From the NCBI GenBank assembly GCA_029216955.1, contig JANAVB010015626.1, positions 10,001-74,000 on the forward strand: 64,000 bases of DNA, in the 5' to 3' direction. Below are positions 39,267 to 50,141 of this stretch, piece by piece; positions within the stretch are counted from its first letter, which is position 1; the number at the start of each line of letters is the position of its first letter. Origin of the DNA: Iris pallida. Lineage: Eukaryota > Streptophyta > Magnoliopsida > Asparagales > Iridaceae. The position numbers were made by a program, and so were the translations under genes. The notes beneath the pieces are model-generated. The model was not told the DNA's origin. It saw only the letters and a list, made by a program, of their open reading frames with translations, and made no database searches.

Positions 39267-41279
39267 GTGCCAAGACTTTTAATTCTTTCATGTGCCTCTA
39301 GACCATTCTCGTGCCAATGACGTCACGGGGGGCGACTCGTGTTGGTCGTGCCGATAGACTTGATCGTGCTACGAAGTCGAAGCCGTGCCTCCCAAGTTCA
39401 ATCGGACGTAACTAACTTGCCTTACGGTCCTTCCAGACTTAACTCGAGACAACAATACGACATTCATGCCGAGGCACGTGTCTTTTGCTGTAGCCAACTC
39501 TTAGGCTCCAGAATGGTGCTGCAAACGTGCAACCCCTAACCCGTGCCGATTCAAGATGAGCGCTTGCAATAAGCATGACTTGTTATCCCAACTAGTAACC
39601 TGCTAGTACTCGATGCAATCCAAAGGCATACACACGGATAGCCGCTCTTGTCGACACATCTATATGAGTGGTCACTAGCAATGTCAAGCTATCCTGGATC
39701 TTTTGCATACGATGACCATTCGCGTGGCTAGGTACGAGCTCCCACCTAATGACCCGCAGCCTATATTCTAACGGTTCACTTCAATCGAGTCGTACCGTCG
39801 ATTAAGGCCGTACAATATTTGTAATTCTTCCTAGGTCGACATGTACCCGGTGCCCCAGGATCGCTCGAGAAATTTTTCCTTTGTACGCAAGTTGTCCAAT
39901 GACCATGCAAGACTCAACTCGATCTACCAAGTCCTTCCTTATTCATGACCATGCTTTCCATCTTTCTATCGAGACTCCCAAGTAACGGGGCCGATCTCGC
40001 GTAATTCCTTATCGAGACTCCCAATTAGTGGGACCAATCTTGTGAATGAGACTTATCGAGACTTCTAAGTAGCAAGACCGATCTCGTGTGCTTCCTTATT
40101 GAGACTTAGCGAGACTCCTAAGTAGCAGGACCGATCTCGTAAACGAGACATAACGAGACACCCAAGTAGCGGGACTGATCTCGTGTATGAGACTTATCGA
40201 GACTTAACGAGACTCCCAAGTAGCGGGATCGATTTCGTAAACGAGACTTATCGAGACTCCCAAGTAGCAGGACCGATCTCGTGAACAAGACTTATCGAGA
40301 CTTAACGAGGCTCCCAAGTAGCGGGGCCGATCTCGTGAACGTGACTTATCGAGACTTAACGAGACTCCCAAGTAGCGGGACCGATCTCGTGAACGAGGCT
40401 TAGCGAGACTCCCAAGTAGCGGGACCGATCTCGGTGACAACTAGTCGCATGGACTTCCCTTATCCGTGGCGTGCTTTTCACTAAGCCCACCGTGGCTTAT
40501 GTCTTAGACAGACCTTGTTCTCTAGGCGACGCTATCGCTCGTCATATACTTTATACGACGAGCCTTGATCTCGTGGGACTATGTGACTTGACAACCGCAG
40601 CCAACAGGGGACAGTGCTAGAAAAGGCTTCAATCGACTGGCATAACTTTGTTTAACTTATTTGCGCAACGACTTGACGAGTAAAGGCTACGTCGAGCTTT
40701 GCATCGAGAGAACTTGTCGTGCACGCGTTCGACTTGAACAACCAAGTTCTTGGATGCCTAGACTTAAACCACAAGCCTTGGAATACGACTTAACCCACGG
40801 GACATACGAAGGCTATGTTGAGCCTTGGACGACGGGACCGTGCATGCTTTATCAAGCATTCACGCGGGCGACTCCTATGACTTAGGCTACTTCGAGTGTC
40901 GTGGAAACTTAGCAACTTAGGCCAACTTCCTTCTCACAAGCCATGGGATGAAGGACCGAGTGACATTTTGAAAGCACGCTGAGCCGACTTCTAAACAGAC
41001 CGTGGGACCTTTTTCCATGTTCTAACACATTTCGACCCGTCGGGATTATTCCCTTAGCTATGTAGTGCGTCTTTTTTATTATCAAGTCTAACTTGTGCAA
41101 GTTGAAAATGTACGAATTATTGTATGAAGGCTAAGATGAGGCAAGTTCATCGAAACTACCCCACCTGAGCGAGGAGTCACCTCGACCGAATGTGTCTTCA
41201 AGTGGCCGTTGCAAGGCCAAGTTCAAACGTCATCGGCTTTTTGCTTCCTCCGATTGACTGAGCAGGACGGGACACTACA
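39267..41279 (-). mobile_element. LTR fragment related to the 55036-62486 LARD family
   Basis: On the minus strand it starts TGTAGTGTCCCG at 41279, close to TGTAGTGACCCG of the LARD LTR. It shares the 'tagctaagggaataatccc...ttagaacatggaaaa' block (41063-41015). Its low-coordinate end is cut by the U3 fragment at 39266. It contains a minisatellite. No coding region. Confidence 0.65.
39955..40440. repeat. Minisatellite, unit of the type gagactcccaagtagcgggaccgatctcgtg
   Basis: About ten imperfect copies, unit 45-60 bases, built around 'cttatcgagact', 'cccaagtagcggga' and 'ccgatctcgtgaacgag'. CCGATCTCG and its GC/AT variants recur in every unit. It lies within the LTR fragment above. Confidence 0.8.
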
Positions 41280-41638
41280 CACTCCGACGCTAGCGACCAC
41301 CGGGTGTGGTAACTCTTCTTCTCCATCTCTCTCCCTCTTGCTCCCCTTCTCTGCATCTCTCTCTCCCTCACTCTACTCTCTCTTGAAGTGGAATTTTCCT
41401 CTTCTTTTTCTTCTTCTGTTTCTTTATAAGCCATTTGTTGCTTTTGAGGAGAGAACCACATATATAAAATATTGATTAAGCTTATTATCATTATTATTAA
41501 TTTTTGTTGTTGTTATTTTTGTATTATTATTACTATTATTTGGGGAAATTTTTATTAATAGATATTTTAAAGATAGTTTTTGACCCAAATTTTATTTTGA
41601 AGAAGGTAGGGTTTTAGCCCAAATCTTTCTTAGACATT

Positions 41639-41691
<53 letters not shown>

Positions 41692-42042
41692 ATTATTATG
41701 GTATTATTATTTTGTTGTATTTAGATGTGACTTTTGCCTAAATATATATGACCAATTTAGTTTTTTTTTTCTTAAGTGTTATTTCTAGATTTTTCAAAAG
41801 CATTTATCTACGAGTATCTGGACTAATAAAAATTTAGTTTTAAATATTTTATAAATATTTCTAGATTTTTGAATACTTATTTTGACTACTAAAAATATAT
41901 AGTTTTTTTTACAAATTCTACTTTTGATCAACATAAATTTCAGCCTAAAACAATTTTTATTTTTTTCTATTTACCTAAAATCATATGTTTGTAGGGCCTA
42001 AAAATCGAGTTAGGCCATGTATTTACTACTCAGCAAATAAGT
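41280..42042. other. Pyrimidine-rich and AT-rich intergenic stretch
   Basis: A long CT-rich run (41311-41440) is followed by AT-rich DNA with a (TA)n tract at 41642-41690. No gene or recognisable element is seen. It may contain the insertion site of Ogre-like element 1. Confidence 0.5.
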
Positions 42043-42369
42043 TGTGCCATAAAAATCAAACTGCGCAACTATTATGAAGCGCAGAGGTCAAATTGTGACA
42101 CTTGTCAGGTTGCACCACATATCAGACTGTGCTCCAGTCATATTGTGCCAAAGCCTACGTGGCGTCTGACATTCAATTACCTTCATTGCCAAACAACACT
42201 GACAACTGATAGCACAGTGTACGAAGGAAATCTCTTCGAATCCCTCAAAATGTGTCCCTCGAGGAGATCAAATGGACAGCTGTCCAGCACGTCCTATGAG
42301 TGTAGGAGCGTAAAAAGTGCTTCAGAGAAAGAGTCAAAGAGATGAATCATTTTTCATTCGTAAGTGATT

Positions 42370-42845
42370 AGTTTTACGCCAAACAGAGCGGTTAATCTCT
42401 TTACACCCAAGACAAGGCTAATCACTTTACGCCTAAAGCAGGGTGATCACTTTACGCTCGGGTCTACACCCATGGTTTTACGCCACGGACGGATCAGCCA
42501 CTTTTACGCTGGACAAAACTGTCAAATCTCACATTTAATGCAAACTCTGACATGGAGATATTAATGATAGCATATATCACAAAGGGATTTGTTTTTTACA
42601 CAGAGACCAATGTTGTCGTTTAGTGTGTGGATTAAGCTACTTTACGCTCACACTACGGCTTCTTTTACGCACGAAGACTATACGAGCTTTTACGCTCAAA
42701 AGCTGACGTGTGCGTAAAGTCTATTTGAGCTACTTTACGCTCAAGGTTATTTAACAACCACTTTACGCGGGAAGTCTATGTCAAGGCTATTTTACGCCTA
42801 TTCTACTGCTTTACGCTCAGAGTACATTGGGCTATTTTTACGCCC
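42370..42845. repeat. TTTACGC motif cluster in U3 of element 1
   Basis: At least thirteen TTTACGC words occur in about 480 bases, mostly followed by C or TC (TTTACGCC, TTTACGCTCA). They are mostly on the plus strand, with at least one reverse GCGTAAA. Spacing is irregular and the sequence between the words is not repeated, so this is a motif cluster, not an ordinary tandem array. Confidence 0.85.
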
Positions 42846-43049
42846 TATTCTCCTCCACCAGCTTGGAATGTGGTCTGCCTATGTGGCTTTCATGCCATTC
42901 TTCTCGAAGAACGTGTGTACATGCATCCTATTCTTACTGAAATGATGGGACACATGTCAACATATACAGAGGTTGGCTTCGATCGTGGATGGCAGTTGTT
43001 AGCGTAAAGATGGAACTTTTGCTAAGTTTTTATGCACAAGAGCCCAAGT

Positions 43050-43059
43050 CTATAAATAG
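43050..43059 (+). promoter_or_regulatory. TATA box of element 1 LTR
   Basis: CTATAAATAG in the context 'agtctataaatagactt', about 380 bases before the LTR end. Confidence 0.7.
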
Positions 43060-43432
43060 ACTTATTTTTCTCATAACACAAGAACAGAGACAGGAGAGAA
43101 TACAGAGATCAGAACTTAGAGATTTTGATTCTCCAGAGCATTCTTCTTCAACCTTTCTTTCAGAACAGAGTGAAGCAAAGCAGGAAAGCATTCGGCCTCG
43201 CCATCAGTGCCCAAGTGCGTCGATACCTTTCTGGTGACTTAGTTCTTCCAGTTGTTCTACTTCAAGCAGTGATCTTCATCATCATCATATGGTCCAAGGA
43301 ACAAAGTGATCATTTACGAATCAGACTTCTACAGCAATACTTCCCCAGAATCAAATTTGTACTTCTTGTACTTTTTCTCGTTTTATTTTCAAAAGCCAAT
43401 TTCTCCAAGGCATTTTGTTAAGTGAAACAAAA

Positions 43433-45731
43433 ATGGCGACTCTGCTGGGAACGACCTTCTCCTCTGACGAGGAGATAATTGCTCAATATGATGATGTTTC
43501 GGTCGGTTCGACCAAGAAGACTCTGGTTGTGCACTTCGACCAGACTGCCTACGAAGAAATGCTCCGAACTGGGGGTGGTTCTCGCTGCTCCAATGTTCAA
43601 AAGTCTCGCAAAGCACGAAAAGTTTGGATTCCTAAATCCAAAATAGCTTCTGATCTCTCTGTTGCTGTTGATAACAAGGAAATTCTTCCCTCTCCTGTCG
43701 TAGGAGCTCCCATTCATAACGAGGCAGTCCTTACTTCGGCGTCGCTCTCTAAGTGTGACAATTTGTCTCCCGTCTGTGACGGTGTAGATGATCGGATTCT
43801 ATGCCCACTGCGTAAGAACCAGGTTTTACGCCCACTGGGTAAAAACCAAGTTTTACGCTCAAGGCATAAGAATGAGTCTTCCATTTGTAATGTGGCAGAT
43901 TCTAATGCTTCCGAGTGTAAAAATATGTCTCACGTCTGTGACGTGTTAGACACACACAAATTACGCCCCTCGCGTAAAACAAAATCTCCCGTCTGTGACG
44001 TGGTAGATAATCAATTTTTACGTTTTACGCGTAAAGGTAAGTCTCCTGTCTGTGACAGTGTAGATAAAATTCACAACGATGTTTGCACATCAAATGTGAA
44101 TGTACCTAAACGCATACAGCGTAAAAATATTGTTGGTAAAACTTCTGTCCTACACCAACAACCTTCTTATACTGCTTTACGCAAAGTACCAAACTTGTAA
44201 ATCACGTGCCATGAAGATGGAGTCCTTCGTGCTCAAAAATCTCAAGATTTACGCACATAACTCCAAACGCGTAGAAATGTACAATTTGGTTCTGCGAATG
44301 CTGCTAGAAATCTTCTTTACACACAGGGTACTAAACGTTTTTCTACCCCTAATGTGATAAAGAAGAATACTCCCTCCATTCCTTCTAACTTATGTGAATT
44401 GCTCATACAAAAGCGTAAGAATTCACAATCTCCGGTGACGCTCCCCCAAGAAAAACATCATTGTGAATATCACCAGGTTGTTATCAATTGTTGTTGTTCA
44501 GCTTCAAAACGGTCAGTTTTTGATCGATTGAGTTTTTTGCTTCAACATCAAGCTGAAGACCAAGAAGATGAGCTGTCATATGCATCAGTCAACATGGCAT
44601 CTCATACTAACAGAGGACGACGTCCGTGACAGAACATGTCCCAAACTCTAGGTCAACAACAGTTCAACAGACTTCTTGATTCCTTTGAAGGAGTATATCA
44701 GAATACTCGATCAAGAAGACAAAGGCAATTGCAGACTTCTGATTCAGAAGCTTGGGGTACTCAATCTTTTGAGTCTGATACTGATAGTGTGGATTCATAC
44801 TTCTATACAAATCCTTCCGTATCTTCACGAGAGGTTGAATCCTACGCTGTTGGAGATGAACCAGAGACGTCATCTGCTAATACAGAACAACGTCTCACTG
44901 CCGTTGAGCAATCACTGAAAGATATGCTTAACATGGTGCAAAGTATGCATCAGATAATTTTGAATCAGCAAACTGCTCAGCCGACGGTAATAACACCAGT
45001 ACCAGTAGCAGCACAAACTCAAGATAGTCAAGGGGCTAAAATACCTTTGAATACTCAAAAGCCAGCTGTTAATCAGAATTCTGCATCTCCAGATCCCATC
45101 ATTCCTGAAGATGTACCACCTCCAGTGGGGGTTACGGTACATCCAACAACCATTCAATCAAATGTGCTTTCCCAAACCAGTGAAGCCATTCAAGCAGTGC
45201 GTGAGCTCAAAGCACAATTTGAAGTTTTGAGGCACAAAGATCAACTCCAGAGGTTAGGGATCAAGCAACCTTATCCTCCTCATTGGAATGATGTACCCTT
45301 TCCACCGAAATTCAAGCCACAATCTATGGTTTTGTTCGATGGAAAAGCATCTCCCAGTCAATATATCAATTACTTTGATATTATGACTGTACATTTGCAG
45401 AAAGATGACACTCTTCTCACTCGAGTGTTCATCGGATGTCTGACGGGTTCGGCTTATGATTGGTATCGAAGTTTACCCGACAATTGTATTTCGTCTTTCG
45501 ACGAATTTAAGGCAATATTTCTCTTCCGCTTCTATGAAGGAGGTATGGACATGAACATGTCCTCCTTGATAGAAATCAAACAAAAGGAGAAAGAAGATAC
45601 TCGGACGTTCATCGAACGTTTCCGACAGGCTACTCTAAAGATGCCTCCTGGTATGCCAGATTCAGCGTTGATTGATACATGCAAGATGAATCTACGACCA
45701 TCCATCGCTGTTTTCACAGGTTCCTGTAGGG
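43433..45731 (+). pseudogene. ORF1-gag of Ogre-like element 1, broken and truncated
   Basis: A single frame, interrupted by nonsense codons at about 44198, 44258 and 44627, runs from an ATG overlapping the primer site. The ORF1 part (43433 to about 44170) starts MATLLG and contains GSTKKTLVVHFDQTAYEEML, which is conserved in element 2. It is followed by four to five repeats of the type SPVCDxVD-LRxxRK. Next comes a Cys-rich block with KRSVFDRL (about 44510-44535). The gag part (44636 on) has a coiled segment and a retrotransposon gag domain (about 45310-45700: VLFDGKASPSQYINYF, GSAYDWYRSL, FIERFRQATLKMP). Element 2 inserted at 45731 and cuts gag. ORF1 function is unknown in the family. Confidence 0.82.
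43434..43451 (+). other. Primer-binding site, element 1 (tRNA-Arg type)
   Basis: TGGCGACTCTGCTGGGAA follows the LTR end after a four-base spacer. It resembles the complement of the 3' end of plant tRNA-Arg, the primer reported for Ogre elements. The ATG at 43433 overlaps its first bases. Confidence 0.7.
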
Positions 45732-45824
45732 TGTGAAAAATTATGACACGCTAACAAAAGACTCAGTCAAAGCTATACGCTCAAGGCCATACGCTCAGTC
45801 AAAGCTATACGTTCAAGGCCATAC
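45732..45824 (+). mobile_element. 5' LTR of Ogre-like element 2, first segment
   Basis: It starts TGTGAAAAATTATGACACGC directly after the broken gag of element 1. It continues with 'ctcagtcaaagctatacgctcaaggccatac', which resumes after the TR-GAG element at 52797. The five bases before it (taggg) are the candidate target duplication; the other end is outside the window. Confidence 0.75.
45820..45824. repeat. Target-site duplication CATAC (left)
   Basis: CATAC here and at 52792-52796 flanks the TR-GAG element exactly at its TG and CA ends. Confidence 0.9.
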
Positions 45825-48487
45825 TGTCACGCCCCAGAACCAGAATACTGGAGAGCGGGGGCAGACATAGCCAGCTACGTATAATAAAATGGGATCCACT
45901 CCACTATACGGTCACGGCTGTCTAGATATATGAGGGTTTATCTACAAGCCACCAGTCTCTTAAGGTCATGAACAAGCCTTGTGTCTCAATCATAAGCAAG
46001 TAAGTAAGAGTCACAAGATGTATGATCATTAAATATACAATAATAAGGCGTCCCAAATATTACATATTCAGCTGATCATGAAGCTAGTCGTTACAAAATG
46101 TTAGGACTAGCAAGAGTTTAGTCATACATGATCAACCCTAGGATTTGTCAATCATGTTACAGCCCGTAGGCAGACAGTAAGTAAGTGCAATCGAGCTAAA
46201 CAGGTGCTCGACGGCTAAACGCCTCAAAAGAATATTTTTACAATAGAGCGGGAGAGCCAAAAATAACCCACTCGTTGCCCTGGTTACGTCTGGTGTTCAC
46301 CATCGGGCTGGAAAACCGGTAGATCCTCTGGAGCTGCTCCGGAATCTGGCCATACAAAACCAGCTGGGTCAGACCCCAGAAAGAGCAAGTGCCACAAAGG
46401 AGGCTTCACTTAAGAACTAAAACCAGCAATCAGCACAAGATATAAATATAAATAAAAATAAGGACTGGAATAAAAAGAAACATATCAGGATGATATACGA
46501 CGAGATAACCATGGAACTATTCAGATAGCCAGGTTACAACCTGTAAACCAAACAAGGACCGGGGTTGTAACCCTTCGTCTGAACGGAGCTTAGAATTCTC
46601 ACCATTTATCGGTAAAATAAATACAAGCATTCTGGTCATTCAATAGTCTGGAACAGGGTCAGGGCAAGACTAGACTGGTTAGACTCCATCCAATCACTTC
46701 ACGGCCAAGCAAGAATTACGGCTTGATACTTTAACTAACTAGGGTTGTCACAAGCCTAATTACTAACAAGATGCAGTGAGATTATTCCACAACCACAAGT
46801 CCTGCAGACCATCCAGGTCACCCAGGTCGAGAGATTAGGGTTGAATTCAGGTGGGTACATCGTCCAAGAAACGCATGTACCCTTAAGCAGTTTGAAGGGT
46901 GCAACACATGACAGTGTGCTGGAAATGTGCCATACTCGACGGCAGGCTACAGATCCCAAGCGCGCCCAGGTAACGGGATTGCCTGTAGCTGGAAAATCTC
47001 TTCATGACTAATGTATTAATCTAGTTGTTAACCTTAGTCTATTTTAGTAGGTACTCCTGACCGTGGTACTCAGGAGTCCCCTCCTAGACATGATGTAAGA
47101 CAGGACTGGATTATTTGTACAAGCACAATCGCCCACGATGTCCAGGTTATTTATACAGGTCATGTCATTTCAGGTAGCCGTCGCAACAGCTTATCAAGAT
47201 ATAACATGTCAGGTTTATCATGTCAAGTGTACTTGTCAGGAGTGCGCCACGACGGGCCACTATCAGGTCGTGTCAGGTCATTATGTCAGGAGTGCACCAC
47301 TACGGGTCACTATCGTGTCATGCTCAGGTATCATTTCCAAACATATTAAACAAATCCAAGATTATCAAGTTTATGACAATAGGCGTAAGGATATAAAATG
47401 GACGTTAAATATCTAATAAAATATCAATATACAGGGCTATAGAAGATCAAGGGTAATCTGGCTACGCTCAAGCCAGGCTACGCTCAGGCTAGCGTACGCT
47501 CAGGTCTGCGTACCAAAGGATCCATACACTTCCAATGGAAAGCGTACGCAAGGGTCAGCGTACACAAGGGCACGCTCAAGCTACAGGTCAGCGTACGCTC
47601 AAGCTAGCGTACGCTCAAGACACGCAACCAAAGGCAGCATATCAAGGCTAGCGTACGCTCGCTAAAGAGCAGCGTACACAAGTCAGCGTACGCTCGCTAA
47701 AGAGCAGCGTACACAAGTCAGCGTACGCTCGCTAAAGAGCAGCGTACACAAGTTAGCGTACGCTCGCTAAAGAGCAGCGTACACAAGTCAGCGTACGCTC
47801 GCTAAAGAGCAGCGTACAGCTCAGTGGCGTAAGCTAAAAAGCTAGCTCACTGTTCACTGTCTTCTCCAAATGGCAAGAACAGCAAGAACTCTAAAGTTGA
47901 ATCCAAGCTTTAATTGTCCATATCTTGGTCAAAACAAGTCCGAATCTAACTTTCCAAAGGTCAAAATTGGGTAGAATGAAATTTTCTAAAATATGGAACC
48001 ATCAAAACTTGAAAACAAGTAAGTTTGATAGATCAAAACACCAAAAATCCAAAAATAGCAAAACTCTAGATCTACAAGAATTAAAGCCTCAAAATGGAAA
48101 ACGACAAGTTCTAATGTGGTTTAGAATCATGAGGAGAAGCTAATGAAACCATCAAAAGGAGTTCTCTTGTGGAAGCAAGTTGCACTTGTCTATGGTGTTC
48201 TTGGTTGGTGGAGAAGAGTAATGGTAGGGGAAGGAGAAGTAAATGAGAATTATGGAGGAGAGAGAAGGTTGGTGGGGATAATAAAGAGGGGGTTGTGGTG
48301 GAAATGAAGGAGAAGTATAGGCTAAGGTGTTCCACCCTTGGCCCATGATGAACCAAGCATTGGGCCGGCCGAACCAAGCCAACCCAAACCGAGAGTTAAA
48401 CCAAGCCGAGAGCTAAACAAGGAATAATACAAGAAAAGACACGTACACGTATTTCCAAAATATGTAATACGAACCACAGGCATTACA
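45825..48487 (-). mobile_element. 3' LTR of TR-GAG element
   Basis: 2663 bases, TGTCACGCCCC to GGCATTACA on the plus strand. It differs from the other LTR by a few substitutions per hundred bases by eye and shares the 35-bp array. Confidence 0.92.
47460..47835. repeat. GCGTACGC array in TR-GAG 3' LTR
   Basis: Scattered GCGTACGCTC words from 47465 lead into about five tandem copies of a 35-bp unit (about 47650-47820) with the palindrome GCGTACGC, the inverted pair GCTC...GAGC and AGCGTACAC. The array is followed by 'cagctcagtggcgtaagc'. Confidence 0.88.
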
Positions 48488-48520
48488 ACTCTACCCACCT
48501 TAAAAGAATTCCGTCCTCAG
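48488..48520 (-). other. Polypurine tract of TR-GAG element
   Basis: On the minus strand it reads ctgaggacggaattcttttaaggtgggtagagt just before TGTAATGCC. This is the standard junction of plant chromovirus-type gypsy elements. Confidence 0.8.
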
Positions 48521-48591
48521 AATTTAATTAAGAGGCTAGAGGAGCAATGACAAGCTATATTAATAACAAGCAAGCTATACTAGACAATCAA

Positions 48592-49899
48592 TCAATCATG
48601 TATGTAAGCAAGGAAATCGAAGGCACGAGAAAAAGGGAAGATATCCTGCTGGAAACCTCTCTGCCAGTTCTGGATCTGAGCTTGGACCAGGACATACTGT
48701 TGGGGTCTCTGTAGCTGGAAGGCTAGGGCCTGAGGCGGCAATGGCCTCGGAGGCTGGTACTGCTGCTGAAACACTTGGGCCTGAGGCGGCAATGGCCTCG
48801 GCAATGGATACTGCTGCTGCTGCTGGACTGGAGCTGGTCCCCTTACCGAGGGACTAGTCTGGACCGATGACGAACTGGCCCTATTCGGACAGGACCCTAT
48901 CTTGTGGTCCGGTGCCCCACAAGCCAAACACAATCCCTGTGCTCTGCGACACTCTGAAACAACGTATCTTGGCTTCCCACAATGAGTGCAGCCCATTACG
49001 GAAGACTGCTTCGGCTCTTGTTGCTGAGGGGACGTGATCGACGTTACTGAGGCCGCCTGCCTCGGAGTTTCAATTGTCAAAGCCCTAACTGCCGGGGCTG
49101 GTGCTGTCGACTGGGTCATCTGACCGTGAGATCGCTTCCGACCTCCGGTCCTGTCCACGATCCTGTGGGAGGTATACTCGTGCCTCCTAGCTGCCCTCAA
49201 CACTACATCAAAAGTCTGATGCTCAAACTGTTCCACTGCCAACAAAATCTCGAGATGAAGCCTTTGCTGGAACCGCTGGGCTCTGTCAAACTCGGTCGCC
49301 ACCAAGGTGGGAGCAAACCGACTGAGCCTCGAAAACTCGACCGCATATCCGTCGACCGTTCTGCCTCCTTGCTTCAGGTTGGTGAACTTGGTCTGAAGAT
49401 CATACCGAGCCACTGCATCGAAGTACTTAGTCTGGAATCTTTCTCTGAATAGTGCCCATGGAATAGGGGCCACTAATCCTACGACCTGTGCTGCCCACCA
49501 GCTGCGGGCAAGATCCAATAACTATAGACGCACCACGACCACCTTCTCGTCTTCTGGGGTTCTGGCTGCCTCTAGAATGACTTCAGTATCCTGGAGCCAC
49601 GCGTCAGCAGCAATAGCATCTTCACTGCCATCGAAGAATGGAGGGTTCAGGTGCTTAAAACTGTTGGCTGCACTGTTCCTTGGATGACCGCCTCTGTTCA
49701 GAGCATCTTCTACTGCCTGGTGCAAGGCAACGCCTCTACGATCTTGGGAAGCTAACAATGATCTGATGAGGCCCACCAAAGTTCCATCATCAGGATCTGC
49801 AGGCTGGACTGGCTGAACTGGCGGCTCTCCTCCAGTAGGTACGACTCGGAAGGCTGCTCCTGAGTGCTGGGCCTGATCTTCTGGTTGCTGCTGGTCCAC
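48592..49899 (-). pseudogene. gag of TR-GAG element, one internal stop
   Basis: The minus-strand frame from 49899 (MDQQQPEDQAQHS) contains FKHLNPPFFDGSEDAIAADAW, a retrotransposon gag start, and runs to VVVVRL, where TAG (about 49520) interrupts it. It continues in the same frame with LLDLARSWW, FRERFQTKYF and a C-terminal region with two zinc knuckles. The first (CTHCGKPRYVVSEC) has Tyr in place of His; the second (CLACGAPDHKIGSC) is intact. A Gln/Pro-rich tail ends at 48592. The likely original ATG lies further upstream in a different frame (about 49960), so the start is uncertain. Gag forms the particle that packages the RNA. Confidence 0.85.
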
Positions 49900-50114
49900 G
49901 GGAGGTGATCCGCCTTGCTGATCGGCAGGTCCAGGTTCAATACCGCTGAAGAAGACGACATGGGAACAATAAGGAAGGACCAGGACAGATCAACGATTAC
50001 AAGCATGTACTCAGGACAAGAATTTTCAGGAATCAAGAGGATACGAGCAGAGATCAAGGACGAGTACTGATTGAGACATCTATTCGGTAAACCCTCACAT
50101 ATCTTGATTTACAA

Positions 50115-50133
50115 GACCTGCATGGGCCACCAC
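50115..50133 (-). other. Conserved 19-nt element beside 5' LTR of TR-GAG
   Basis: Same 19 bases as at 7697-7715, eight bases inside the LTR edge. The bases immediately after the LTR (TGGTTTAAG on the minus strand) do not match the iMet primer site beyond TGGT. Confidence 0.6.
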
Positions 50134-50141
50134 TTAAACCA

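Larger units (their letters stand above)
42043..43429 (+). mobile_element. 5' LTR of Ogre-like element 1 (start uncertain)
   Basis: The LTR end is placed at GTGAAACA (43429), four bases before the primer site. The start is only a guess, since TGTGCCATAAAA at 42043 resembles the TGTGAAAAATT and TGTGCAAAAG starts of the other two LTRs. The LTR holds a dense TTTACGC cluster (42370-42845) and a TATA box at 43050. Confidence 0.6.

Noticed and set aside
40204..40440. Minus-strand ORF with repeated SRDRSRYLG peptide
   Set aside because: Direct translation of the minisatellite; no start context and no domain.
43434..43451. tRNA-Asp or iMet primer site for the Ogre-like elements
   Set aside because: TGGCGACTC-CTGGG fits the tRNA-Arg pattern better than TGGCGCCGTTGCC or TGGTATCAGAGC.
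47650..47820. Regular 35-bp repeats that could be mistaken for a CRISPR array
   Set aside because: The units are head-to-tail with no unique spacers, lie in a plant LTR and are repeated in the partner LTR.
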